In this document: positions 1 through 7,171 of the stretch, in pieces
Numbering within the stretch: position 1 is the first letter of the stretch
Layout of the letters: every line of letters begins with the position of its first letter
IMG/VR virus record: IMGVR_UViG_3300046517_000716
Span: 1-23,197 of that record
Source: a virus
DNA length: 23,197 bases
Reading direction: 5' to 3' (one strand)
Notes under the pieces: generated by a model
The model's input: only the letters and a program-made list of their open reading frames with translations
Database searches by the model: none
What the model was told of the DNA's origin: nothing
Made by a program: the position numbers and the translations under genes

Positions 1-738
1 CAGTTGTATCTTTCAGCGGTGGCGGGTAGCACCTGGTATTCATCGCCACGCATCACGCTGACAACCCAATGGCGGCGTTATGTTCTCACGACATCGACAC
101 TGTCCGCGTTAGGTTGGGCATTCTGTGTCGGCACCGATCTACGCGATACGGTCGGACAGACCAGTACGACAGGTGGCACTGTTTTCGCGTGGGGAATGCA
201 ACTTGAGTTGGGCGGCTTCCCGACATCGTTTATTTTAACGACCGGATCAACGGTGACACGCGCGGCTGACAGTTGCGTGATCCCATCCGCGAACATGACA
301 CCGTGGTATTCCGCCACAGCCGGATCATGGCAAGCGGAGTTCGATTTCATCGATGCGACATCGGCGGCACCAGCGGGGCGGATCATAACCCAAGGCGCGC
401 TCGCGAATACCGCTGCCCTGCACATGCCGGGTGCGCCCGCGTTCACCGTGGGCCAGTTCGATGGTGCCGCGGCGATGAACGCGGTGACAACCGTAAGCGC
501 GAACACTGTAACTCGTGCCGCGACGACATGGGCTGTTGGACAGGCTAAGGTATGCACGCGCGGGGGTCCTGTCGCATCATCCGCGTCGCTTACAACGGGA
601 TACGGTGGCTATGCCACCAATGGTGTCCGTTTCATGACTGCTGTTAATCCCGCCTTGTCGAATTACGGCCACATCCGTGTGATACAATACTGGCCCCGTG
701 TCCTGCCCGACGCTGAGATGCAACAGGTGACGACGTAA
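1..738 (+). CDS. Tail fibre / carbohydrate-binding-type phage protein, 5' truncated
   Basis: The reading frame is open from the first base and ends at TAA 736-738, so only the C-terminal 245 residues are present. The stretch AWGMQLELGGFPTSF followed by TVTRAAD resembles a motif I know from phage fibre and particle proteins with a carbohydrate-binding or concanavalin-like beta-sandwich; a second such domain may follow, judging by the Thr/Ala/Val-rich beta pattern. The role is probably host-surface binding on the virion, inferred from this motif and the fibre genes downstream. Composition differs from its neighbours: GC is about 57% in bases 1-60 and 60% in 241-300, against 78% in 781-840 of the next gene. 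The stop overlaps the next start by one base. The phage-particle assignment is fairly secure; the exact fold is not. Confidence 0.6.
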   Translation, partial: QLYLSAVAGSTWYSSPRITLTTQWRRYVLTTSTLSALGWAFCVGTDLRDTVGQTSTTGGTVFAWGMQLELGGFPTSFILTTGSTVTRAADSCVIPSANMTPWYSATAGSWQAEFDFIDATSAAPAGRIITQGALANTAALHMPGAPAFTVGQFDGAAAMNAVTTVSANTVTRAATTWAVGQAKVCTRGGPVASSASLTTGYGGYATNGVRFMTAVNPALSNYGHIRVIQYWPRVLPDAEMQQVTT

Positions 739-1157
739 TGGATTATCTCTGGACGTTCCCGCGCACGGGCCTGGACAAGGCCCTGACCGGCCTGACCGCG
801 CTGCGGATCGAGCTGGGCCTGCCCTCCGGCACGCTGCCCGGCAACGCGCTGGGCGACCCGCGCGATGCCAGCGGCGCCGTCGTCACGCCGCTGCCCGCCG
901 ATGATCTCGCCAAACCCGCGCCCGACCCGACGGCGTGGATCGGCCGCCCCGGCAGCGCGGCGAGCAGCTACGAGGACATGGACGGTAAGACGATCGACGT
1001 GCCGGCGAGGGGCGATCCGTCGAAGTACTACATGCACATCCGCACCGGCCAGGACGTGGAGAAGTTCGACCCGTCGCAATATGGGTTGATGCCCTCCGAC
1101 CCGGCCGAGAGCGCCGCCGTGCTGGGCGTGTGGGCCGGCGACGTGGTGCCGACCTGA
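738..1157 (+). CDS. Hypothetical phage structural-region protein, 139 aa
   Basis: The ATG at 738 overlaps the previous TAA by one base (TAATG) and the stop TGA overlaps the next ATG (TGATG), so the gene is translationally linked on both sides. The protein is soluble, without signal peptide or membrane segment, rich in Asp, Pro and Gly, and has a Trp-containing start (MDYLWTFPRTG) and a conserved-looking core around KYYMHIRTGQDVEKFDPSQ. I do not recognise a family. Its place between fibre genes suggests a small virion or fibre-assembly component; that is inference from position only. Confidence 0.6.
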   Translation: MDYLWTFPRTGLDKALTGLTALRIELGLPSGTLPGNALGDPRDASGAVVTPLPADDLAKPAPDPTAWIGRPGSAASSYEDMDGKTIDVPARGDPSKYYMHIRTGQDVEKFDPSQYGLMPSDPAESAAVLGVWAGDVVPT

Positions 1158-1441
1158 TGGCCAGGAGCGGGCCTCGGGCTTACGGCGTCGGCGGCTACTC
1201 CACGGGGCCGTATGAGCGGTATCCCGCGACGTTCATCATCTCCTCGCCCTGCTCGGTGGGCGTATGGACGCCGAGTGGCATATGCGGCGGCAATGGGACG
1301 GCGCCGCGCCTGACGACGAAGCCGCGATCTTACGGCGTGGGTTCGTTCGGCGTCGGCGCTTACGAGCGGTCGCCCGGCGCATCGAATATGTGGAAGCCAC
1401 CGGCGGCCTGTTCGCCGGGCATCTGGAGCGCGGCGGCATGA
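1157..1441 (+). CDS. Small repeat-containing hypothetical protein, 94 aa
   Basis: The start ATG 1157 overlaps the previous TGA, and the stop TGA (1439-1441) overlaps the next ATG at 1438. The protein contains two copies of a roughly 15-residue unit: AYGVGGYSTGPYERYP near residue 7 and SYGVGSFGVGAYERSP near residue 67. Each is followed by a segment with a Trp-Pro or Trp-Lys-Pro element. Glycine/tyrosine-rich YGxG patterns of this kind are common in small phage structural proteins, and a similar pattern (YGLGDYGSDAYG) occurs in the 3640-5202 protein. Function unknown. An in-frame upstream start at 1130 was rejected because it would sit inside the previous gene without a reason to prefer it. Confidence 0.55.
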   Translation: MARSGPRAYGVGGYSTGPYERYPATFIISSPCSVGVWTPSGICGGNGTAPRLTTKPRSYGVGSFGVGAYERSPGASNMWKPPAACSPGIWSAAA

Positions 1442-2235
1442 GCGGCTTTTCTACTACCCCGAACTTCGCTCTGAAGAAGCCCGTCACCGGCGCCGACGAT
1501 GACATGTGGGGCACGCACTGGAACCAGAACGCCGACGCGCTCGATACGCTGATCAAGACCGTGCAGGACAGCTCTGGCGTTAAATCGTTCAATACCCGCG
1601 CCGGCGCCGTGACGCTGACTCTGGCCGATGTCACAGGAGCCGGGGGCGCGCCGAGCGTGAACCCCGCGTTCTCCGGCGGCATGAGCGTGAAGACGACCGG
1701 TAACGACACCGGACTGACGTTTCTTGATGGCTCCGGCGCCGGACGCGGCGCGGTGTTCTGGCAATTCGCGACCGGCAGCGTCTTGTTATACAATCAGAAC
1801 GGTGGCGGCTCCGCCATGGTTGATCAGTCAGCTAATTTCAGCATCAACGGCGGCGCCTATAAACCCGGTGGTGGCGCGTGGTCATCAACCTCGGACGCGA
1901 GGATCAAGGACGTACAAGGCGAGTATGAAAGCGGGTTGACGGAGGTTATCGCGCTTCGACCCGTGCGGTATCGCTACAAGGGCAATGACGCGGTGACGGC
2001 AGACGCCGCCTCGCCGCACGCCGCCGTAATGGGGCAGGAGTTCATCGGGCTGATCGCGCAGGAGGTTGAGCCGGTCATGCCTGAGATGGCGCGGATGGGC
2101 GAAGGGTTCATTGACGGGGAGCCGGTGAGCGACCTTAGAAGCCTCGATACCACGGCACTGCTGTTCGCCCTGGTCAATGCCGTCAAGGCGCTGGCGGGCA
2201 GGCTGGACGCCCTTGAAACCATGAGGAACCCCTGA
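1438..2235 (+). CDS. Tail fibre/spike with C-terminal S74 intramolecular chaperone, 265 aa
   Basis: The C-terminal third matches the peptidase S74 (endosialidase-type) intramolecular chaperone: SDARIKD at residues 152-158, then a region with LRPVRYRYKG, FIGLIAQEVEPVMPEM and a final helical segment LLFALVNAVKALAGRLDALE. In characterised members the chaperone drives trimerisation of the spike and then cuts itself off at the Ser of the Ser-Asp pair, with a Lys five residues later as partner; both Ser152 and Lys157 are present. Residues about 8-35 (ALKKPVTGADDDMWGTHWNQ) form a module shared with the 2557-3636 fibre. The ATGA overlap at 1438 decides the start against the in-frame upstream ATG at 1264. 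The mature fibre would be only about 151 residues. Confidence 0.85.
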   Translation: MSGFSTTPNFALKKPVTGADDDMWGTHWNQNADALDTLIKTVQDSSGVKSFNTRAGAVTLTLADVTGAGGAPSVNPAFSGGMSVKTTGNDTGLTFLDGSGAGRGAVFWQFATGSVLLYNQNGGGSAMVDQSANFSINGGAYKPGGGAWSSTSDARIKDVQGEYESGLTEVIALRPVRYRYKGNDAVTADAASPHAAVMGQEFIGLIAQEVEPVMPEMARMGEGFIDGEPVSDLRSLDTTALLFALVNAVKALAGRLDALETMRNP

Positions 2236-2236
2236 G

Positions 2237-2557
2237 ATGCCAACCAACGCGGGCGAGATGACCCAGACCCCGCCGGGGGACCCGCAATGGGTCGCCGCCG
2301 ACGGCAAATACCATTACGGCTACGCCAACCTACCCAACCCGGCGCGACCGCACACCGTCCCGCCGTCCACCGGCACAAGGCGGGATTTCTGGCGGCGCAA
2401 TGGCGGGTGGAGTGGCACAAGGGGAATCGCCGGCTGGCTTTTCCGTGTGCCGCGCGACCCGGCCGGGACGTGGTTCATCAGCACGGCCGACGATAGCGTG
2501 GAAACGACCCTGGTCACGCCGCCCACGGCGATGAAGCCGCCCGCCGGGGTGCGCTGA
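2237..2557 (+). CDS. Hypothetical protein between fibre genes, 106 aa
   Basis: The gene starts one base after the S74 fibre stop and its TGA overlaps the ATG of the collar fibre (TGATG at 2555-2559). The protein is soluble, Pro/Arg/Trp-rich, with a segment WRVEW-like in other frames but in this frame DFWRRNGGWSGTRG and a C-terminal stretch FISTADDSVETTLVTPP. No family is recognised. The tight position between two fibre genes suggests a fibre-associated or assembly protein; this is inference only. Confidence 0.55.
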   Translation: MPTNAGEMTQTPPGDPQWVAADGKYHYGYANLPNPARPHTVPPSTGTRRDFWRRNGGWSGTRGIAGWLFRVPRDPAGTWFISTADDSVETTLVTPPTAMKPPAGVR

Positions 2558-3636
2558 TGCCGGACACCACCACCGCCGTCCTGGCGCTCATTAAGCCCGA
2601 GGTTGGGGCATCAAGAGATAGTTGGGGTTCCAAGACGAACATCAACTGGGACACGCTGGACACCTACGTTTCGCAGTCCGCGCCGATCGGCATGATCGCC
2701 GATTTCGCCGGCCCCAACGCGCCGAGCGGGTGGCTGATCGCGGATGGCCGGCTGATTTCGCGCGTTACCTACAGCAACCTTTTCGCTGTGATCGGCACGT
2801 ATTACGGCGCCGGTGACGGCTCGACCACCTTCGCCCTGCCCTCGCTCAACGGCCGCTCGACCGTCGGCCCCGGCACGGTCATCGATCAGATCGGCACCAG
2901 CACGGCATACGCGCTCGGCCAGAAATTCGGCAATGTCTACAACAACATAACGCAGGCGTATCTGCCGGCCTACAACCTCGTCACCGATTACCAGGGCACG
3001 CACAGTCACTCTGGCGTCACGACCACGGCGGGGCCGTGGAGTGCCCCCACCGACGTGAACGGCCAGCATACGCACGGTGATTTCACCGGCCCCATCAGCG
3101 CCGATCACACGCATTCCGGCGTCACCAACTTCACCGGCGAGCACACGCATCAGGTGCTTGAGGCCGGACATTCCGGCGGTAACATCGCGACGGGCAGCGG
3201 CGCCGGCAACGCGGCCGTGGCGACCTCGACCAGCGGCGGCGGCGCGGCCAATCATCAACACAGCTTCACGACCGGCGGCTCCAGCAGCGGCCACTACCAT
3301 CAGATCTACGGCGACGGGAGCCACGCTCATACCGCCACCGTCCCCGCGCACCAGCACGGCATCTACGCGGATGGCAACCACGCGCACAACGTCAACCTCG
3401 GCGGCGGCGGCTACCCGTTCGAGGTCCTGAACCCCATTCTTGTCGTTACGAAGATAATATATGCGGGCCAACAAGCTTCCACGCGCGCCGTGCTCGACGC
3501 CGCCCCGGCGCCCGCTTCGTTCGCTGACGCCAACGACGAGATGGCGGCCATTCGCGAAGAGCTCGCCGCGTTGAAGGCGCTGCTGATGCCGGCCACGCGG
3601 CGGGTCATATCGAGCCCGTCCAGGGGACCGCACTAA
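2557..3636 (+). CDS. Tail-collar-domain fibre protein with nine His-x-His motifs, 359 aa
   Basis: Residues about 45-110 match the phage tail collar domain: a start at PIGMIADFAG, then GWLIADGRLISR, a Tyr-Ser-Asn-Leu-Phe element, and a TTFALPSLNGRS block. Residues about 148-278 carry nine HxH motifs (HSH, HTH three times, HQH, HYH, HAH, HQH, HAH) in a Gly/Ser/Thr-rich setting. A closing NPILVVTKIIYAG strand is typical of collar fibres. In T4 long and short fibres such motifs bind metal ions along the trimer axis, so a metal-stabilised receptor-binding needle is likely here. Residues about 7-35 (LALIKPEVGASRDSWGSK) resemble the N-terminus of the upstream S74 fibre. The last 40 residues hold a short coiled-coil-like helix (ANDEMAAIREELAALKALL). 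The start overlaps the previous stop by one base. Confidence 0.85.
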   Translation: MPDTTTAVLALIKPEVGASRDSWGSKTNINWDTLDTYVSQSAPIGMIADFAGPNAPSGWLIADGRLISRVTYSNLFAVIGTYYGAGDGSTTFALPSLNGRSTVGPGTVIDQIGTSTAYALGQKFGNVYNNITQAYLPAYNLVTDYQGTHSHSGVTTTAGPWSAPTDVNGQHTHGDFTGPISADHTHSGVTNFTGEHTHQVLEAGHSGGNIATGSGAGNAAVATSTSGGGAANHQHSFTTGGSSSGHYHQIYGDGSHAHTATVPAHQHGIYADGNHAHNVNLGGGGYPFEVLNPILVVTKIIYAGQQASTRAVLDAAPAPASFADANDEMAAIREELAALKALLMPATRRVISSPSRGPH

Positions 3637-3639
3637 GCC

Positions 3640-5202
3640 ATGCCACGCGTCCCACAGGCACCCCCGCCGGGCGTGGTCCGGAACGCCACGTCAGAGGCGA
3701 CACCGGGGCGGTGGTACGACGTTAACCTCGTCAGGTTCCGCGGCGGCCAGATCCAGCCCATCGGCGGCTGCGTGGGGATAACCGCCAGCGTTTTGGGCGA
3801 GGTTGGGCCGCCCCGTGATATTCTGACGTGGCACGACAACCAGCATGTGCGCTGGGCGGCCTACGGCTGCGACACCGGGCTCTATGCTTATCGGTTTGAT
3901 ACCGAGACATTATACGTAATAACGCCCGCCGGTGTCGGCCCGCTCGACCCGCCCGGCGCGCTGGTCGGGTATGGGCTTGGCGACTACGGCTCGGACGCTT
4001 ACGGCACCAGACGGGACGCCGGCGACATCGGGCCGCAGGACATCGCCGCGACCATGGGCGACCGGTGGTCGATGGACACGTTTGGCGAGGATCTGATGGT
4101 CGTGCCGACGCAGGAGGGGCACCTCTACCGGTGGAGCCCGTTGACGCCGGCGACACCCGCGGCGTTGGTGACCGGCGCGCCGGACCAGAACCGCGGCGTG
4201 ATCGTGACGGATCAACGCCACGTCGTGCTGCTCGGCGCCGGCGGCGACCCACGCAAGATCGCCTGGTCCGATCAGGAGAACCCCAACGTGTGGGTGGCTG
4301 ACGTGGCCAACCTCGCCGGCGACAAGATGTTGCAGACGCAATCCTATGCGATGACGGCGGCGAAAGTCTCTGACGGCATCCTGATCTTCACGAGCAATGA
4401 CGTTCACAAGATGCAATATGTCGGCGCGCCTTACGCTTACGGCATCACGCAGATCGCCGCCGGCTGCGGCCCCCTCGCGCCGCGCGCCGTGGTCGGCGTC
4501 GGATCGTTCCTGGCGTGGCCGGGCACGCAGACCTTCTGGTCCTACTCTGGCGGGTCGATCACGCCATTGAAATGCGACGTGCAGGACTGGTTCTTTTCGC
4601 TGGTCAACCGGCAGATGGTCGGGCGCGTATTCGGCTCGCCCAATCCCGCGTTTTCCGAGTTGTGGTGGGACTGGCCGGACGAAGGCTCGCTGGAGTGCAA
4701 CCGCTACATCGTGCTGAACTACGGCGATCCGGCGCACCCGTGGACAATCGGGGCGCGGGCGCGCACGGCCGCCGACCCGTCGGGGGCGGCGGATTATCCG
4801 GTGTTAGGTGGCTTTACTGATCCGTCTTTGGTGTATTGCGCGCTTTTCCTCCACGAATACGGCTGGACCGATAACGGCGCGCCGCGCGCGCCCACCGGCG
4901 AGATCTACGCCGAGAGCGGCGCCATCACGCTGGGTGAGGGTGATCGGCGGCTGCACGTCCGCCAGGTCATCTTCGACGCCGATCCGTCCGAGGCGCCGAT
5001 CGGTTATCGCTTCTTCACGCGCGAGCAGCCGTCCGACCTGGCCGGCGAGCGCGACACCGGGCTCTACACCGAGATCCACGACGGGCTGATGGATGTGCGT
5101 TTCAGCGGCAGATCGGTTCGCATGCGGATGGAAGCCATGGTTGACGGCGCGTTCGCCGTCGGCCGCCCGCGCCTCGACATGAAGCCTGGGGGTCCGCGCT
5201 GA
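3640..5202 (+). CDS. P22 gp10-like tail / packaged-DNA stabilisation protein, 520 aa
   Basis: The length and layout fit the podovirus gp10 group, which closes the portal and carries the tail needle. Seen in the sequence are an N-terminal RWYDVNLVRFRGG segment and repeated beta-propeller-like blades with Trp/Asp/Gly turns. A core runs KIAWSDQENPNVW, then a GILIFTSNDVHKMQY strand, then a Gly-rich turn and a TQTFWSYSGGSITPL strand. The last blade-like region (LHVRQVIFDAD to RMRMEAMVDG) resembles the C-terminal beta domain of such proteins. AGGGGAC lies upstream of ATG 3640 at a reasonable distance. Its place just upstream of probable ejection proteins matches the P22 order. The assignment is by architecture and context, so an equivalent phage beta-propeller head-tail protein cannot be excluded. 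Confidence 0.6.
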   Translation: MPRVPQAPPPGVVRNATSEATPGRWYDVNLVRFRGGQIQPIGGCVGITASVLGEVGPPRDILTWHDNQHVRWAAYGCDTGLYAYRFDTETLYVITPAGVGPLDPPGALVGYGLGDYGSDAYGTRRDAGDIGPQDIAATMGDRWSMDTFGEDLMVVPTQEGHLYRWSPLTPATPAALVTGAPDQNRGVIVTDQRHVVLLGAGGDPRKIAWSDQENPNVWVADVANLAGDKMLQTQSYAMTAAKVSDGILIFTSNDVHKMQYVGAPYAYGITQIAAGCGPLAPRAVVGVGSFLAWPGTQTFWSYSGGSITPLKCDVQDWFFSLVNRQMVGRVFGSPNPAFSELWWDWPDEGSLECNRYIVLNYGDPAHPWTIGARARTAADPSGAADYPVLGGFTDPSLVYCALFLHEYGWTDNGAPRAPTGEIYAESGAITLGEGDRRLHVRQVIFDADPSEAPIGYRFFTREQPSDLAGERDTGLYTEIHDGLMDVRFSGRSVRMRMEAMVDGAFAVGRPRLDMKPGGPR

Positions 5203-5426
5203 TGGCGATGCGCCCCTACCACCCGCCGGCGCCGTTCGCCGTCCCGGCCGGTGGCACGGTCGAGGACCGGCTCGCCGCCGTCGCCGTCGAGCTCAACCGC
5301 AAAGCCTACGCCGGTGTCGGCAACCCGGCGGTGCGGTTCATCGGGCTGCTTTCGCCCGACGGGACGACATGGAAGCTCTCAGTCGATAATACTGGCGCGG
5401 TTCACACCGAGGTTGTTCCGCGATGA
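5202..5426 (+). CDS. Small hypothetical protein, 74 aa, related to the next gene
   Basis: The start ATG overlaps the TGA of the gp10-like gene, and the stop overlaps the next gene start (ATGA at 5423). After a Pro-rich N-terminus and a short helix (VEDRLAAVAVELNRKAY), the C-terminal 35 residues form a beta-type unit: FIGLLSPDGTTWKLSVDNTG followed by AVHTEVVPR. The next gene ends with the same pattern, FQATNGTVWRMRISPMGTLL. The two are probably diverged tandem duplicates of a small virion domain. No signal peptide or membrane segment is visible and no family is recognised. Confidence 0.6.
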   Translation: MAMRPYHPPAPFAVPAGGTVEDRLAAVAVELNRKAYAGVGNPAVRFIGLLSPDGTTWKLSVDNTGAVHTEVVPR

Positions 5427-5644
5427 GCACGACCACCCGCAAGACGTTTCCCCCGCCGCCGGCGCCGCACCCGGCCGTGCTCCCCGTGGAGCCCGCCGCC
5501 CTGGTCGGCGCGCCGGTCACCCCGGTGAAGATCATCCCGGAAATCCCGCTGGTAAGCGCCGTGCTGTTCCAGGCCACCAACGGCACTGTCTGGCGCATGC
5601 GGATCAGCCCGATGGGCACGCTGCTGATCGATCCGGCGCCGTGA
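5423..5644 (+). CDS. Small Pro-rich hypothetical protein, 73 aa, paralogue of previous gene
   Basis: The first half is Pro/Ala-rich and probably unstructured. The second half (VSAVLFQATNGTVWRMRISP and the following GTLLIDPAP) aligns with the end of the 74-aa protein encoded just upstream, sharing a Gly-Thr-x-Trp-[Lys/Arg]-[Leu/Met]-x-[Val/Ile] core and a terminal Pro. The gene overlaps its upstream neighbour by four bases (ATGA) and its downstream neighbour by four bases (GTGA at 5641). Function unknown; it may be a small tail or needle accessory, judged only by position after the gp10-like gene. Confidence 0.6.
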   Translation: MSTTTRKTFPPPPAPHPAVLPVEPAALVGAPVTPVKIIPEIPLVSAVLFQATNGTVWRMRISPMGTLLIDPAP

Positions 5645-6012
5645 CCGAGGACGAGCGCCGCCTGCGGCTGGAAAAAGCCCTGGCCTACGGCGGCACGCAC
5701 GACCTCGCTGATCTCGCGGCCATGGTGCATAAAGGCGAAGCGCAGTGGTGGGGTGACGGGGACGGCATGATCGTCACCGAGATCCATACCTATCCGAAAC
5801 TAAAGGCGCTGTCCTACTGGCTGATCGCCGGCGAGCTCGGCGCGTGCCTGTCGATGGAAGACGAGATCAACGCGTGGGGCGTCGAACAAGGCTGCACCGT
5901 CGCCGTCTCCACCGGCCGCCGCGGCTGGGTGCGCGCGGCGGCGAAGACCGGCTGGCGGCCGCGGCCGCATATGTTTCCGGTGTGGAAACCATTGGTGAAC
6001 CGAAATGAGTAA
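5641..6012 (+). CDS. GNAT-like phage protein, 123 aa
   Basis: The gene uses a GTG start inside the stop of its upstream neighbour (GTGA at 5641-5644); the much longer in-frame ORF that begins at 5251 is not used because it would cover two other genes. The protein contains EIHTYPKLKALSYWLIAGEL, then a helix with EDEINAWGVEQGC, then a STGRRGWVRAAAKTGW element. This layout (Gly-Glu-Leu helix, acidic helix, Gly-Cys strand, Gly-Arg-x-Gly-Trp) resembles small GNAT-fold proteins found among phage virion genes. No substrate can be named, and the usual acetyl-CoA loop is not clearly visible, so enzymatic activity is uncertain. It sits between tail-stabilisation and ejection genes and overlaps the next start by eight bases. 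Confidence 0.6.
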   Translation: MTEDERRLRLEKALAYGGTHDLADLAAMVHKGEAQWWGDGDGMIVTEIHTYPKLKALSYWLIAGELGACLSMEDEINAWGVEQGCTVAVSTGRRGWVRAAAKTGWRPRPHMFPVWKPLVNRNE

Positions 6013-7171
6013 GAGTAAGCCGCAGGAAACCACGACCGCCACCAACACATCCACCCAGATCCCCGACTGGTTGACCAACGCCGCGCAACAGGCGGTCACC
6101 ACGGGCCAAAGCCTCAGTCAGCGGCCGTATGATCCTTATACCGGGCAGATCGTCGCGACACCCGGCGCGGATATCAACCAGTCGTATCAGCAGGTCCGCG
6201 ACATGCAGGGCCAGCAGACCGGGGCGTATGACGCGGCGAAGGGCGCCTACGGCAACCTGATCGGTCAGGTCAATCCGATCACGGCGGGCGGCGTCAATGA
6301 TATCGCCAGCCAGCTCTACGGTGGCTACCAGCAAAACGTGCTGAACCCGGCGCAAGGTCTGCTCGGGCAGTTCGCCGCCGGCGGGCCGGCGACGGCGCAA
6401 CAGGTCGGCAGCAACGCCAGTGCGTTGATGTCGCCTTACGCACAACAGGTGATCGACCCGACGATCGCCGCCGGGCAGCAGCAACTGGCGTTGGCCAATC
6501 AGAAAATCGCCGGGCAGGCGGCCAATGTCGGGGCGTTCGGCGGATCGCGTCAGGGCGTCAACGAAGGCGTGGCGTCGGCGCAGACGGCGCTCGGCACGCA
6601 ACAGCAAATCGGTCAGATGTTGCAGACCGGGTGGGGTCAGGCGCTGACGCCCGCCAGCCAGCTCGCGCTGCAAAGCGGGCAGCAGGCTTACGGCGCGTCG
6701 GGCCTGTTGGCGAACCTCGCGCAGACCGGCTACGGCAACGCCGCGACGCAGGCGGGCAACATCGCCAACACCAACCTGTCAGCCGGTCTGACCGCCGCGT
6801 CGGGCCTCACCGGCGCGGCCACCGCCGAGCAGCTCGCCAACCAAAAAGACGCGTCCCTGTTGCAGACGATCGGCGCCGGGCAGCAGAACCAGCAGCAACA
6901 GGTCGACAACGCCCAGATGGCGCAGTTCTACGAACAGCAGGGCTGGCCCGTGCAAAACCTCGACCTTTTGCTCGGCACGCTCGGCGGCGTGCCCTACTCG
7001 ACCACCGGCACCGGCACCAACACCTCGACCGCGAACCTCAACAAGAATGTCGCCGGCGGCGCCGTCGGCGGGGCGCTGTCGGGTGCCGCGACCGGCGCCG
7101 CGGTATCGGGCGGCAACCCCTACGTCGCGGCCGGTGGCGCGGTGATCGGTCTGCTGGGGAGTCTTGGCTGA
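6005..7171 (+). CDS. Probable internal / DNA-ejection protein, 388 aa
   Basis: The protein is Gln/Ala/Gly-rich and mostly helical without a signal peptide. An N-terminal segment IPDWLTNAAQQAVTTGQSL is followed by long Ala/Gln helices (for example QQQLALANQKIAGQAANVGA) and a Gly-zipper hydrophobic tail over roughly the last 40 residues (AGGAVGGALSGAATGAAVSG then AAGGAVIGLLGSLG). Such amphipathic and Gly-zipper proteins, placed between tail and lysozyme-bearing genes, are typical of podovirus ejection proteins (P22 gp7-type position). It probably sits inside the capsid and enters the host envelope during infection. The end of the gene also encodes the ribosome-binding site for the next gene. 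The assignment rests on composition and position. Confidence 0.5.
   Translation: MSKSKPQETTTATNTSTQIPDWLTNAAQQAVTTGQSLSQRPYDPYTGQIVATPGADINQSYQQVRDMQGQQTGAYDAAKGAYGNLIGQVNPITAGGVNDIASQLYGGYQQNVLNPAQGLLGQFAAGGPATAQQVGSNASALMSPYAQQVIDPTIAAGQQQLALANQKIAGQAANVGAFGGSRQGVNEGVASAQTALGTQQQIGQMLQTGWGQALTPASQLALQSGQQAYGASGLLANLAQTGYGNAATQAGNIANTNLSAGLTAASGLTGAATAEQLANQKDASLLQTIGAGQQNQQQQVDNAQMAQFYEQQGWPVQNLDLLLGTLGGVPYSTTGTGTNTSTANLNKNVAGGAVGGALSGAATGAAVSGGNPYVAAGGAVIGLLGSLG
7148..7161 (+). promoter_or_regulatory. Embedded Shine-Dalgarno in 14-base repeat, copy 1
   Basis: GGTCTGCTGGGGAG codes for Gly-Leu-Leu-Gly at the end of the 388-aa protein. Its GGGGAG end lies nine bases before the ATG at 7171, so it is a strong ribosome-binding site. 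An identical 14-mer sits at 7972-7985. Confidence 0.6.

Noticed and set aside
1264-1437. N-terminal extension of the S74 fibre frame
   Set aside because: The extension covers the 94-aa gene in another frame; the ATGA overlap at 1438 and the conserved module beginning soon after it give the better start.
3001-3390. His-rich segment as a DNA tandem repeat
   Set aside because: The repeated feature is at the amino-acid level (HxH); spacing and bases vary, so no DNA repeat array is present.
2611-3633. 340-aa - strand ORF opposite the collar fibre
   Set aside because: Antisense to the collar domain and His-x-His region; the product is Arg/Gly/Val-rich and has no recognisable pattern.
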